NCBI GenBank assembly: GCA_963920575.1
Contig: OY986972.1
Span: 6,031,115-6,095,114 of the forward strand
Length of the DNA: 64,000 nt
Reading direction: 5' to 3'
From: Narthecium ossifragum
Lineage: Eukaryota > Streptophyta > Magnoliopsida > Dioscoreales > Nartheciaceae
In this document: piece after piece, positions 46,541-58,700 of the stretch
Layout of the letters: each line of letters begins with the position of its first letter
How positions within the stretch are numbered: position 1 is the stretch's first letter
The notes under the pieces: generated by a model
Databases searched by the model: none
Seen by the model: the letters and a program-made list of their open reading frames with translations, nothing else
Told to the model about the DNA's origin: nothing
Translations under genes and position numbers: made by a program

Positions 46541-47314
46541 TGTATGGGGCTTTGGACAAGGAGGGGGCTAGATTTGGGGTTATAACCTAATACTCCTACT
46601 AGAGCAAAGTGATCCAAACATCCCAACGGCGTTATATAGGCTAACGATAAACTGGTCACGTGACTACTGTCAGCTCATTTACACGCCGTTAGTGTATATT
46701 TTTCGCGCCATTTATACGCGATTAGGGTTTAGGTTTGGGATTTGCAACCGTGCCGATAGGGGAGATCCAACCGACGAAAATCAGCCGCTTCCTCGCCGGA
46801 TTCTTCCCATTGGCAAGTCAAAGGAGACCAGAGACACCAAAAGGCGGTGAGCTAAGGGTGATTAATCTTCATATTTTGTCCAAAAAGCAGGGATATCTCT
46901 ATTCTACGCCCCTTCGTCTAAAAAACCACACCTTTTCCCGATAATGTCCTCATTCTCGACAATAGCATGTTTTTCTAATGAGGATGGTGATAGAATCCTC
47001 TTCTAAGCATGTGGCCCCAGTATGAATTAAGTTTTTCTAATGACGATGGGAATAGATTCCTCTTCAGGGATGGTGATAGATTAGGATTAACTATGTAACT
47101 ATGATTATGCTATGCTATACCACCAACTTACAATTACATTATGCATAAGCCATGCTTAAATATGTGATTACATTATGATTATACTATGATTAGCTTATGC
47201 TTACTTCCTAGTGGTCCCAGTGTGATTAGATTGTGCTTAAATCTATGAGTAGAGTAGCTTATGATTAAATTGTGATTGATTATGCATATACCTAATGCTA
47301 ACCCTACTTGCAGG

Positions 47315-50300
47315 ATGGACTCTTTCACAATCAGAATCCACCATGGGGGGCACTTTCAATATACCCATGTGTTTGATTATGTTGGTGGTGAAGTTAACAT
47401 GGTGGATAATTGTGATCCAGACACAATGGGGATAATGGAATTTGATGACATCCTTGAGAAGCTGAACTTTCCAATACAAGCATCTGTGGTACCTGGAACC
47501 TGCAGAAGAAGACATGTTTGATGATGTCACAAAGCAATGGGAGGAGGCTAATCTTACCAAGAATGTGCTAGACATGGGAATGTTGGGGTTCAAGGCTGGC
47601 TTGGTAGACATTTATATTGAGCACAACATTGATGTGCCATTAGAAGATGGAATAGGCTGAAATGCTGACGATGATGAAGATGAAGTGGAAGAGGTTGCAG
47701 TGCTTACACATGGGGTGGTAGGTGAGCCAGTGGTGGAACATGGTGATCCAATTGATCCTCAAGTTGGAAGGAGAGATGAAGAGGAAGAGGTTGCGGTGCT
47801 TGCACATGGGGTGGGAGGTGAGCCTGTGGTGGAACATGGTGATCCAATTTATCCTCAAGTTGGAAGGAGAGATGAAGCTGGGTTTGGGTCCACATGGCAA
47901 ACTGTGGTGGGCCAAGGTGATACTGTGGTGAAATCATTTATCAATTCAAGTGGGGAGCAAGGAGGGACAAAGGATAGGGTCAGAAAGGGAAAACAAATGG
48001 TTGTTGTTGTTAAGAAGTCCAAAAAAACAAAGGGGGTTGCTGGGGTTGTAATTAGGGAGCCAGAGGTTGGTTACATGCCAGAGACAGATGATGAGTTAGA
48101 CAGTGATTGGCTAGCTGATGTTTATGACTCATACAGTGATAGAGATGATGATGGCCTCATGTATGACCAGTTTACTGAGGTAAGCTGCGACAATTTTGAT
48201 GGTGGTGATCACCAAGCAATGAGAGATGACCAGTAAGTAAGGGGAGGTGGCAAGCAAGTAAAGAAAAATGAAGAGTATATGGATTCAGATGAGATGGTCA
48301 ACCCTCATGACTCTTCAGATGATGAACCACATGACACCTACCCATTATATATAGAGGGGGATGCAGACATGAATAGGGATGACAGGGATTATTGTCCTTT
48401 CACTGTTGGACTAAAGTTTGCATGCAGTGATGATCTTAGAGCAGCCATTAAAGACTATTCTGTGAGTGGTGGGCATAACCTGAGGATTGTGAAGTGTGCA
48501 AGAGACAGGATAACAACTAAGTGTGAAGGGGGGGACAACTGCCCATGGAAATTGAATGCAACACTCATGCAGAGAACAACTACATTCTAGATCAAGACAT
48601 TGGTTGACATGCACACTTGTCCAAAACAGTATACCAACACATTTGTGAAATCTGAGTGGCTAGCTAAGAAATACAAAGAGTATTGGAAGGATGATCCTAA
48701 GATGAAGGCCAACAACTTCATTAACAACTATGTGAAGATCAACAAGTACCATGCTTATAGAGCCAGGGATAAGGCCATGTTATTGGTTAGAGGCAGTTAT
48801 GGTGAGCAGTATAACAAACTTAGGGACTACTCTATGGAAATTCTCAAAAGTAACCCTGACAGCACATGTAAATTGAAGATAGTAATAGGGCAAGATGGAA
48901 ACTGCTACTTTGATAGGTTTTACATTTGTCTGCATGCTTATAAGCAAGGATTCAATGATGGTTGTAGGAGGATTATCATGTTGGATGGCTGTCATCTGAA
49001 GAGCCCATATGGGGGGCAACTGCTGGCAGCAGTGGGGAGAGATGCAAATGACTATATGTTCCCTCTGGCTTCTGCAATGGTGGAGATGGAGAACAAGGAT
49101 GCATGGGCTTGGTTCATGGAAATCCTTGCTGGAGATATAGGATTTGTACCGGGAACTAACATGGTTATCAGTTCTGACCAACAAAAGGTAAGAGCTTAAT
49201 TCTGTGATTTTCTATGACTATAATATGTGACTGGATTGTGACTAGATTGTCATTAGATTCTAATTGTGATTGTAATTAGATTGTGATTAGCTTGCTTATT
49301 GATATAGTTATTAGTGTCTTATCAGTTCTGATCTTTCAGTTATTGCTTTTTACTTAGATGTTCCAGGGCCTGATCCCGGCACTTGACACCATCATGCTAG
49401 GTGTAGAGCACATGTTCTGTGTTAGACACCTATGGCAAAACTTCAATAAGGTGCACAAGAGTGATGACCCCAGTATTCTGATATGGGTTGCTGCTAGGGC
49501 AACTACCAGGCCTTATTTTGATAGGAAGATGCAGGAGATCATGGAGAAAAGTGAGGATGCCATCATCTACCTGAGCAAGCTAGACCCTAAGTATTGGTGC
49601 ATGTATGCCTTCAGTGAGTTCTCCAAATGTGACTCAATCACCAACAACATGACAGAGTCATTCAACTCCTACATTTATGATGAAAGGGAGTTACCAATTA
49701 TAGACATGATGTAGGGAATTAGGATTAAGCTTATGGAAAGGATGAGGGACAGGAGGCAAGAGGTGCAAAGCGTAACTAAGGAGTTTGGTGGTGTGGTGGA
49801 GAAGAAGTTGGAATAGTTGAAAAAAGAGTCAAGGAGGTGGCAGTGTTGCTGGTGAGGGGTATGATGTTAGGGACCCTTCTTATTCAAATGAGAGGTATGT
49901 GGTGAATCTGATGGGAAGAAAGTGCACTTGTAGGTTATGGGATATAAGTGCTCTCCCATGCCTACATGTTATTTGCTGCATTAGAAATGATAGAGGGCAG
50001 CTAGTGGACTATGTTGATCCCTGGTACAATAAGGAGAAGGACTTGGCAACCTATAACACCATGGTAAGACCAGCCAATGGTCCATTACTGTGGCCCCATG
50101 CAAATAGACTTCCCATTCTACCACCCCCATACATGAGACAACCTAGGAGGTCAAAGAAACTGAGGAAGAGGCAACATGATGAGCCAGCACATCCCTCAAA
50201 ACTCAAGAGAAGAAATACCTCACTTAGATGTAGTAACTGCTGGGAGTGGAGACATAACAGGAGAAGCTGTGTTAAACCACCTAAACCCAAGACTAGCTCA

Positions 50301-50773
50301 AGTGTTAGTAGGGGGAGAGGGGGAGGCACAACTGATGGTGCTGGAAGCAATGCTGGTGTTGGTGTGGAGGTAGGCACGACTATTGATGTTGGTGTAGGCG
50401 GAGGGAGAGGAAGGGCAAGGGGAAGAGGCACAACTGCTGGTGTTGGGAGAGGAAGAGGGGTGGAAAGCCAACCTGGTGGCAGTAGTGGTGGTGCTGCTAC
50501 TGGCAGGGGTAGAAGAATGGCTTCATGGATCCCTCAAAGGCTCAGTGTTGGAGTGATCCAACCAATGTTGCATCTACACAGCCTGCTGTTGTAAGTAATC
50601 TAATGTTCACTTAATTAAACATTAATTTGATTTGCATATGTAAATGATGTTCAATTTTAATTGAATGCAGGTATATGCATCCCGGCCAGTCAAACCCCTT
50701 TCTCCCAATCAAGTGAAGCTGGAGCTACAATCAAGTAGGCCCAACTGGTCACCATCCATTGTTTCATGGCACT
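47315..50773 (+). pseudogene. MuDR-type transposase (mudrA-like) with frameshifts and stops
   Basis: The N-terminal PB1-like start is MDSFTIRIHHGGHFQYTHVF. An acidic repeat region follows (HGVVGEPVVEHGDPIDPQVG duplicated), then the MuDR N-terminal domain (FTVGLKFACSDDLRAAIKDY .. CPWKLNA). The MULE catalytic domain (PF10551 type) has IIMLDGCHLKSPYGGQLLAA, SDQQK + GLIPALD and MFCVRHLWQNF. A SWIM finger (CTCRLWDISALPCLH) and a CCHC knuckle (CSNCWEWRHNRRSC) come next, then a Gly/Arg-rich tail. An intron at 49188-49366 joins SDQQK to GLIPAL, and a last exon from about 50671 ends near 50773. Lesions: frameshift near 47495, TGA near 47658, TAA at ~48235, TAG at ~48588, TAG near 49712 and 49814, frameshift near 49850 and another before the last intron. 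Not functional. Confidence 0.88.
47691..47882 (+). repeat. 96-bp tandem duplication in the transposase acidic region
   Basis: Two adjacent 96-bp copies (starting gaggttgcag at 47691 and gaggttgcgg at 47787) encode a 32-residue repeat containing VEHGDPI and PQVGRRDE. Confidence 0.85.
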
Positions 50774-51020
50774 AGCAGTGATGTTTGGATGATGGGGGGT
50801 TCAAGTGGGCACCATGGCAAGAAATGAGATTGACTTATGATTTTTTGGGTTCTTTGTTAAATGTATAGCATACATGATACACTGACTGGTTTGTTAATGT
50901 CTAGTTTTTTCGATGTCAAATGTATAATGATACATTGACTGGTTGTTGTGAAGAGATGGATGTAATTTTTTTTGGATGTCACTACAGTGGGATGTAATTT
51001 TACAGCATGAACCCCCTTCA

Positions 51021-51200
51021 CACTAATTGATGTGCATCTGTGTATATGCAAACATGTGAACCTGTGTATTTTACAGTAGGAATGTTAAATGCCACTAATT
51101 GATGTGCATATGTGTATGTGCAAACATGTGAACCTGTGTATTTTACAGCATGAATGTTGGATGCCACTAATTGATGTGCATCTGTGTATGTGCAAACCTG
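51021..51200. repeat. 72-bp tandem repeat between the two MULE ORFs
   Basis: 'cactaattgatgtgcat' starts copies at 51021, 51093 and 51165 (2.4 copies). Each includes 'tgcaaacatgtgaacctgtg' and 'tattttacag'. It lies where the two convergent transcripts would end. Confidence 0.85.
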
Positions 51201-51589
51201 TAGCAGACAAGAGGTGCAAACCTTCAGTTCATTGATATGCAAATCTAGCAGTGCAATTAATACAAATTCTAGTTCACATTTACCATATAATTTGCCAGTA
51301 CATATGTCTACTGGATACACAAACAACCTCAAATTAATTGACCAACTTCACTCATGCACCATATTACATCACATTTACATCTCATTGTAGTTAAGACACC
51401 AGTAAAGCAGGGCAATCCCAACTACATTAGCATACCAATCCAGTATGCCCTTGGCCTATCACTTGATTGCTTTTTTTGCAGCTCAAGTATAACAATTAAC
51501 CTATCCTTATTAGCAATTATCATATCATTTACACTCATTGAGATCTTCATTGTTTGCATCTAGGTTTGCATCTCCATCATGGCCTCCAT

Positions 51590-52011
51590 TCATTTCAACT
51601 GGTCTCTCAAATCATCAACAAGCCTTTGTCCCCATCCTGGCAAATCAAGATCAACCCATTCGAAGAAGTTGCGGCTACCATGTTCCTGCAAATAAGGAAG
51701 GAAATTAATTAGCAAGGGGTTAAATTACTCGCAAACAAAAAAACATGTAAATTCTTGTAAAAAAATCAGCCACATTATTGAGGAATCGACTAGTTAATAG
51801 GAAGGTGTCAAATTACCCTAGGTATTCGACAGGTAAGGAATCTCCTTCCTGTATTGCTCTCAGTCTTTGAAGTCCTCACTGCAGCTCTTGCTCCACATAA
51901 ACACTCCTGAGGGGTCTCATCATCTCGAGGATCTCTCCTAGCTGAAGAGATTGATCCTCCACTTCGAGAGCTTTTCAGGGAAGGAGATTTCCCTGACATC
52001 GAGCTATTCAT
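51590..52011 (-). CDS. GRF-type zinc-finger protein, two exons, carried by the MULE
   Basis: Exon 1 is 51817-52011 (ATG at 52011) and exon 2 is 51590-51685, with GT-AG borders. The phases agree and no stop intervenes, giving a 96-aa product. A Ser/Arg-rich N-terminus (KSPSLKSSRSGGSISSARR) precedes a GRF zinc finger: CLCGARAAVRTSKTESNTGR, then RFLTC, and after the intron EHGSRNFFEWVDLDLPGW. The usual C-x-C..C pattern and the G-R-x-F core are present, but the expected CP after RF is CR. GRF fingers bind nucleic acid in proteins such as NEIL3 and topoisomerase IIIalpha. The role of short plant GRF proteins is unknown. Its position, convergent with a mudrA-type gene, parallels mudrA/mudrB of maize MuDR, although the sequence is unrelated to mudrB as far as can be judged by eye. 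It may equally be a captured host fragment. Confidence 0.65.
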
Positions 52012-52733
52012 CAAGGGACGACGCTGAAAATGTCATCGACGAGGATGAAATGGGCTTAACGAAGTCAATAGACGAAAGTAGATGACAATACATGAGAGAG
52101 GAAACCTACATGGTAATTGATGGCCTAGGCGACGATGAAACTCCGATGATGATGCCCTAGAGTCACTGGATTTTATCGGGGGTTCTCGAAGACCAACTAC
52201 CCTAACTTTCCCTATCAACGACGTTATGTCATGAAAGGAAGGGGAAGGGGGCTAATACCGCCTTCCGTGACGGAAAATGAGTACAAAACCGCTTACATGT
52301 TCCCATCAACTTATACTAACGGAGTCAGAGATCGGGATTAAATTATACTTAATTTATAACTTGGTGGTATCAAATTGAAAATACCAAAACATGTACCAAA
52401 TTGCATTTAAGAGAAAATACATGGTAAATGCAAAAATCCCTAAAATATTTATGCCCTCAAGCCAAACACAAATAAAGAGAGTCAAAAATAACATACATTA
52501 TATTTGATCTCTTTTACACCCATAACAAACGCACCCTTAAGCAAGAATCAGAATAACCACTTTCTAAATTTCCTTACATGCAAAGCTTCACTATATCAGT
52601 TTTAATGTTAATTTTGCAGAATTTCTCTAATGCTCCGAATACATTGTAAAGGTCTAGCCATCAAACAAAGCATCCATGTCATAGGAAACCTCAGGCTGCC
52701 CAAAAATTAAACCATGCTAATGGAGAAGATCTG

Positions 52734-55700
52734 TCAATCATATTCTCCTTGAGCAAACTTGTTCTCCGGATAAAAGACTGCTACAACTTGATTTCCTCCA
52801 AACTTCCTTCCATTCAGTCCCTGCCTTGCTCTTGAAGAGCCATCGGTGTCGACAAATTCCAAGAATACCTGGAAAAGAGAGGATGAGAGTGAATGCCAAT
52901 TTGAACAGTCAATATTGCTTATAAAGCCTGATTTATGCCCCGGTTAACATCAACCGCTAAGTTCTTGTTAAGATTGTGATACGAAATTGGAAACATTGGA
53001 GCATACTGGAACGGCACAACTACAGACATTCAATTAGATGCATATGACATCACTTCAAATTTCAAACCTTTCCAACTCCAGGATTTGGCTCTCCATTAGG
53101 ACTTGGTCGGGGAATGACAACATTTACTAATTTACCTGCAAAAGCAACAAATACTTATAGCTTTAAAATACTCAAGAAGCTACCAATAACAGGAAGAAAC
53201 GAGACAGTAAAAATGCACAGAATTTGACAATAGACCATAAAAATGCCAAGGATAATAAACAAACGAAAGAAATAGTACTCCTGGAAATACAGTCAAAGAA
53301 AGTAGAGTTCAAGTCAGTCTACCATATTTGCCGCCTTCTCCTTTCATGTCTTCCACTATATCTTCATATTCATCGTCATCTTTCAACTCATCTGCACTAA
53401 CCACCTGTGTTAAGCATACTACCTTTGTCGGGAGGGATCCTTGTTGGTACACAAGCCTCTGCAAATGAATAAATAGATAAGGAAATTAAATACTGACTAA
53501 ATGGCATTTAAAAGAAAAGCATGTGACTGCATAGAAAAACTCCTAATGTTCTCATCTAGACATGTCAGAAATTCAAATGCAATATTACTCGAAACAGTAA
53601 AATTTATCATTTTGTACCCAAGAAGTTGAAAGTAGTCCAGGATAAAATTTCAGGCAATCAAAAGAATCCATCTAATATCTGCTGTTCATATGTAAGGTAA
53701 TTATACTCAAACAGTAACCAAAAAGGTAATCATATACACCAACATCTGCTCTTGTTGTATCTATATGTGAGACCATGTTTCTAGCACACAGCAGTAGATG
53801 AATCTCAATCATTTCACAATCTCAACTCTCTCAAGAACTTCTCTTTTAATTTCTCCAATTATCTTCGATTTAATAGCTAATATCATACACACGAAACACC
53901 CTCGACTATAGCGGTATATGATTGATCACAATGCCTGTCTGCACAAATTCTACAATTAACCACATCTAGCTGTACAAGATTTGGGTCCACACTTCTACGG
54001 CAAATCCCTTACTGGCACTGAAGCCTCCTATACTACATATGGAGTAAGATTAGACTTGGAGAGCACTTATGACATCACAGCTCAGACTGTGTTTTATAAT
54101 CATGTTAAATGTCAGCTTGGAAATTCTCAAATGGCTTATATTTGCGGCTATAATAAAGACTTTCCGTTTTCCTTAAGTTTAGGTGCACATAAAGCAGACA
54201 GCAGATAACATCAAGGTGTTACTTACGAGGAACAAGGAACAACTTTTCACCGTCTAAGAAGAAGACCTTAGAATCATACCACCACGAAAAAAAAGAGTGA
54301 AGAGGCTTACATGTGCCATACCCCACCAAACACACATATCATGAACAATAACCAGACAAAACATAGACCAATTGTTGGATGTTGTAAACTAATTTCTACT
54401 TACCTGCATTGCGATCTGTTGTTGTGCCTGAAGTAATATACTCTCTTGCTCTGGTCTAGGTTGAGCAGCACCCTGATTTGCCCGTCTGACTGTAAGAGTT
54501 TTATCTCCCATCTTGATGCCATTAAGAGCCGCACATGCAATATCTGTGACAGAGAGGTCTTGGTAAACACAGAAAGCATAGCCTTTTGAGTTACCAGTTT
54601 CTCTGTCCTTGACAAGATCAAAGCCTCGAAGAGGACCAAAGGACTCAAGCAACTCCCTTACTTGTGCTTCTGTAAAATAGTAAGGAAGCCCACCCACAAA
54701 AATACGATCTGGCCCTTCAAGCCCACCAGCAGAACCTGGTGTTAGCCCAACTGCAGCCAGGCTAAGATTAGGGTTGGGTTGGCTGGGACCCAGTGCAGCA
54801 GCAAGAGAAGGATTATAGTCACTTGGCCTTCGCACCTTCACTGGTGCCCCCTGATTAGCATCATAAATCTAAAGATGTTAGTATGAGCCTCTAACATTTT
54901 ACCTGTCAGAAAATATACACCTAATTGGTTAAGCTGACAAAAACCAAACCTCAAAAATGATGCCATCCAAGGCCATCGCATTGCTTGCTTCTTCAACTGA
55001 CCTCATTTCTACAAATGCAAATTTTTTTTCATGGTTTATGTAGACGTTAACAACAGCATCACCTGCAATAATCACAGTGGGGAATAAGTCAAACTTCCGC
55101 CAGGAAATAATTAAGCTTATAAAGGAAAAATTGACCACAAGCAGGATACCTGGACCAGCTGTATTTCCTCCAATAGCAGCCATAACTTGGCTGAAAAATG
55201 TTGCAACAGACTACAAAAGTAAAGTAACAGCCATCAGCCATTAAGTATGCATTCTCATTTTAAAGAGCATTAAAAAGCTTTTTAAAGAGCATTAGGACAA
55301 CAAATCATATCATGACCCAATAAAACTCGAAAAAAACAAAGGGTCAGACAAAGGGATGTCTAACCTGCTCGTTGGCAGTAGGAGAAAGGCCTCCAACATA
55401 CACACGGCGAGCATGTCGGGTTGCCTAGCAATACTAAACATTGTTAGATAGCACAAAAGGCTAGATATCTGATTGGACAATGAATTTAATTCTTGTACCT
55501 GTTGTGTCATTGCCTGAACAGGCATCACTGGAAGTGTTGGGAACTGCATGAAAGTAGATAAATACAACATACATATAGTCATCTGCACCAAACACGCAAG
55601 GAAGAAACAAGTATTCAAACTAGAAACCAAGGTAATGAACCTGTCCAGGTGCCATAGGGAACATGTTTGGAAACATTCCAGGAACAGCTGCTGGGGCCCC

Positions 55701-58700
55701 AGCTATCTGACCTGTAAAACAATTAACTTACACCAAAGAACAAAAGCATATACAACAATGATAAGTAAGAGAGAATCGGTATAGGAAGAAAACAAATGGC
55801 ATCGCTGATGAGAGATTCAACCTGTCATCCACAATAAGACTCATCCAAAAAAAGAAAATATCAGTTTCAAGTAAAAGAGGAAATATTTGCAAGTCTACCA
55901 AAAAGGATAAAGTTGATGGTTGAAGACGAACAAGATCCATCAAACCGGTGCATTGATTCCTCCTTGTGCAATAAAGCTACAGGAGTCGGCTCACGTACAG
56001 TGGGAATAGTGGCCCAAAATTGTCTTCTTACAACAACATATATACAAGAAACAAACAACCACCAAAGACAAGAAAACAAGCAAAATTGTGCTCAGTTTCG
56101 GAAACAGACTACTGAGAAAATACAGAAAACAAATTCCTACTGTAGTTTAAGATGCTAATAGTAGAACCAGTTCATGGTAGTAAATAAGGATCCCTTACCG
56201 TACAACACCAAGCAAGTTGATATAACTTCTCAGATTAAGCACGACAAAATACTGCAAAAGAAATCTTGAGAGAATAGAAAACATATCTACCTGTAGCAGC
56301 TGCACCAGGTATCATAGCAGATGCTGGTGGCGCCATGTCAAAGCCACTGATTCTTTTGCTGCATTGCAACAAGCAAATGCAACATTAACAAAAAGACATA
56401 TTAGATGCAAAAGGAATAATAATTAGAGAGTTATATGACAATTAAAACCACATAAAATTCCTTTGGAAGTTACAATCAGGCATCAAAGAACTAATTGGCA
56501 TAAACAATAAGAACAACAAACTAAAGCCGAGATGCACAAGAAGCAAGCTTTAGGATTAGGTTGCAGATACAGGCATCATGCAAACTATGTGCAGAGGCGT
56601 ATCCACTCCAAGTTCCTAGACATTGTTTACAAATAACAGCTATTTTATACTTTTCTTTGGTTGAAATTACTTCATGAGCCAAAATTAGGCATACCACCAA
56701 CGTTCTAGCTTAGCCCCCTTCATAGTTTCAGCAATGTATTCTGCAAGACAAAATACGGGGAAGATAACAAAAAGTTTGATCAGAACAGGTTAAATTGTGT
56801 GCCCCAGTCATACTACAAGCTGAGTGCCAATTGAGAATCATTGAAGCTGAAAGGTTTAGGCTGAAATCTAAAGTGTTTGACATGGCCGCACATGGTCAAC
56901 AAGGGGATGAAACTAGAAGCTTCCTGGCTAGGTTTTTTCCAGATCAAAATATAGCCATCAAAATAAGCAAAAGATAAAAATAAAAGCCAATGTCCGCTTA
57001 CCAATAATGCAAGCAGAAAATCATGGAAAAATGGCGAGAGAAAAAGACTGTTTACTAAACGACACTATCAGGTGGATTTATGATCATTAAGTGTAAGACT
57101 TCAGACATAAGTGTAAGCTACGGCTATGGAAAAATCATGTGACAGATAATAGTCAATGTAATGTCCATCTCTGAGGCACAGCAGCACAATACTGAAGTTT
57201 TTCCAGACAAAAGGAGAAGTAACTATAGACATAGACCTCAAGTTATGTGTTACTCTGTGTTACTAGATAAGTTTGCTTATTAGATAGAAAAGGAACAGCA
57301 AATACACTTCCTCGTAATAAGTATTTTCCAATTAACCATTCTCATGAAGAAAAGGATACTGAATGAATGCACATAGGTATAAAATGAGCTTAAGGAAACT
57401 ACTCCATCAACATTGTACTTTTCCTTTCTATTTGTCATTTTAATTCATTGTCTCTTCTCCCTTACATAAACCACGTTGATTAGCCACAGTTAAAGTTGCT
57501 TCAATTGAGAGCAGCCCCTCTCTTATTGGCTTCCTAACTTCCTCTAGTTGTAACCAAAGCAGGTTTCAACTAGCATCTCCATGAAGAAGTTTAATGCATA
57601 TATATACCTATCATAACCTTTTGACATGCAAAGTAAAGTTTCCACTCTTAGACTTGAGGCATTGGGTAAAAGACACCTTTGTAAGAGCTAGAAGACTTCG
57701 ATGTTACTAAGGACCAAAATACATTTATGTATCATTCTCCATAATCCGCTTATAGTAAGTTAATTGTTGGTTTGTTTAGAAGGAAAGCAAATTAAAAACT
57801 CCTGTATTCTATTATATAACATAAAGCTCCAGATCTGCAAGGAAATTAGGAATAGCTATAACATTAATAAAGAAAACTTCTAGATGACATCAAATCAAGC
57901 CATCCGGTTCAACCAAATTAACCAGACCATAAACATTTAATGGAAATATAAAACCCAACCACCAAGAAAATAAATCTGAGACAACTGTGAAATGAACTTT
58001 CTCACCAACATAAAGAAATACATATCTTTGCTCTGTAAAGACCTCAAAAGGAAGACTTTGCCATCTTTCACAATAACTAATCCGTCAATAGCCTATCACA
58101 AGAGGCCTACCCAGTTTGGGCTTTTTCTCTGTGCCTTCTAGAAGACTAAACCTAATAATAACTAGCTTTCCTAGAAATCAATTACACTAAAACACCAAGT
58201 AACTAGAAGAGGTCACTAATTATGCTTGGCTTCCACAACATGACTCGTAACCAAATCAGAACTCCTCTTACATTCAACCACTCAATATCAGACTCCAAAT
58301 GATCTTAATTCAACTCTCTAGGTAGTTTATGTGATTTTAACCAAATCAAATTTGAACACAAAATTAAGCCCTTAACAAGGGATAGGGCTCCAAGAGACAA
58401 CCATGGAAAGCATCAAAAGAAACCTAATTCTAACAAGAGCTTTTCTCGTTCTTAATACGAAAAACCCTTTATCCTAGAATACCCTAAATAAGCCTTGAAT
58501 CGTCTAAAAAGAAATCATAGCAAAAGCCAAGTTAAAAAAAATTAAAATTCCTACCGAAGTGTAACTAATAAGCATCAAACGTCATCCTAGCAATTTATGG
58601 TTGGCTTTTATTATGCCAACTCAATTATATCAAGACATCCCAATGAGTGCAACATGCTTCAAATCCTTAATCTCAACTACCAAAGTTGCCAAAAAGGTCT

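Larger units (their letters stand above)
46600..52420 (+). mobile_element. MuDR-like (MULE) element with convergent transposase and GRF ORF
   Basis: It contains a plus-strand mudrA-type transposase (47315-50773) and a minus-strand GRF zinc-finger ORF (51590-52011), tail to tail, with a 72-bp repeat array between them. The right end near 52240-52420 ('ccgttagtataagttgatggg' on the minus strand, then 'ggtatcaaattgaaaatacc') looks like an element edge. The left side near 46690 has a partly matching 'cgccgttagtg' in inverted sense. Full terminal inverted repeats and the 9-bp target duplication were not identified, so both borders are estimates. Confidence 0.6.

Noticed and set aside
55063..55149. 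U12-type intron in U2AF65 (donor gtatcctg close to GTATCCTT)
   Set aside because: No TTCCTTAAC-like branch site close to the 3' splice site (ends ttattgcag), so treated as an ordinary U2-type intron.
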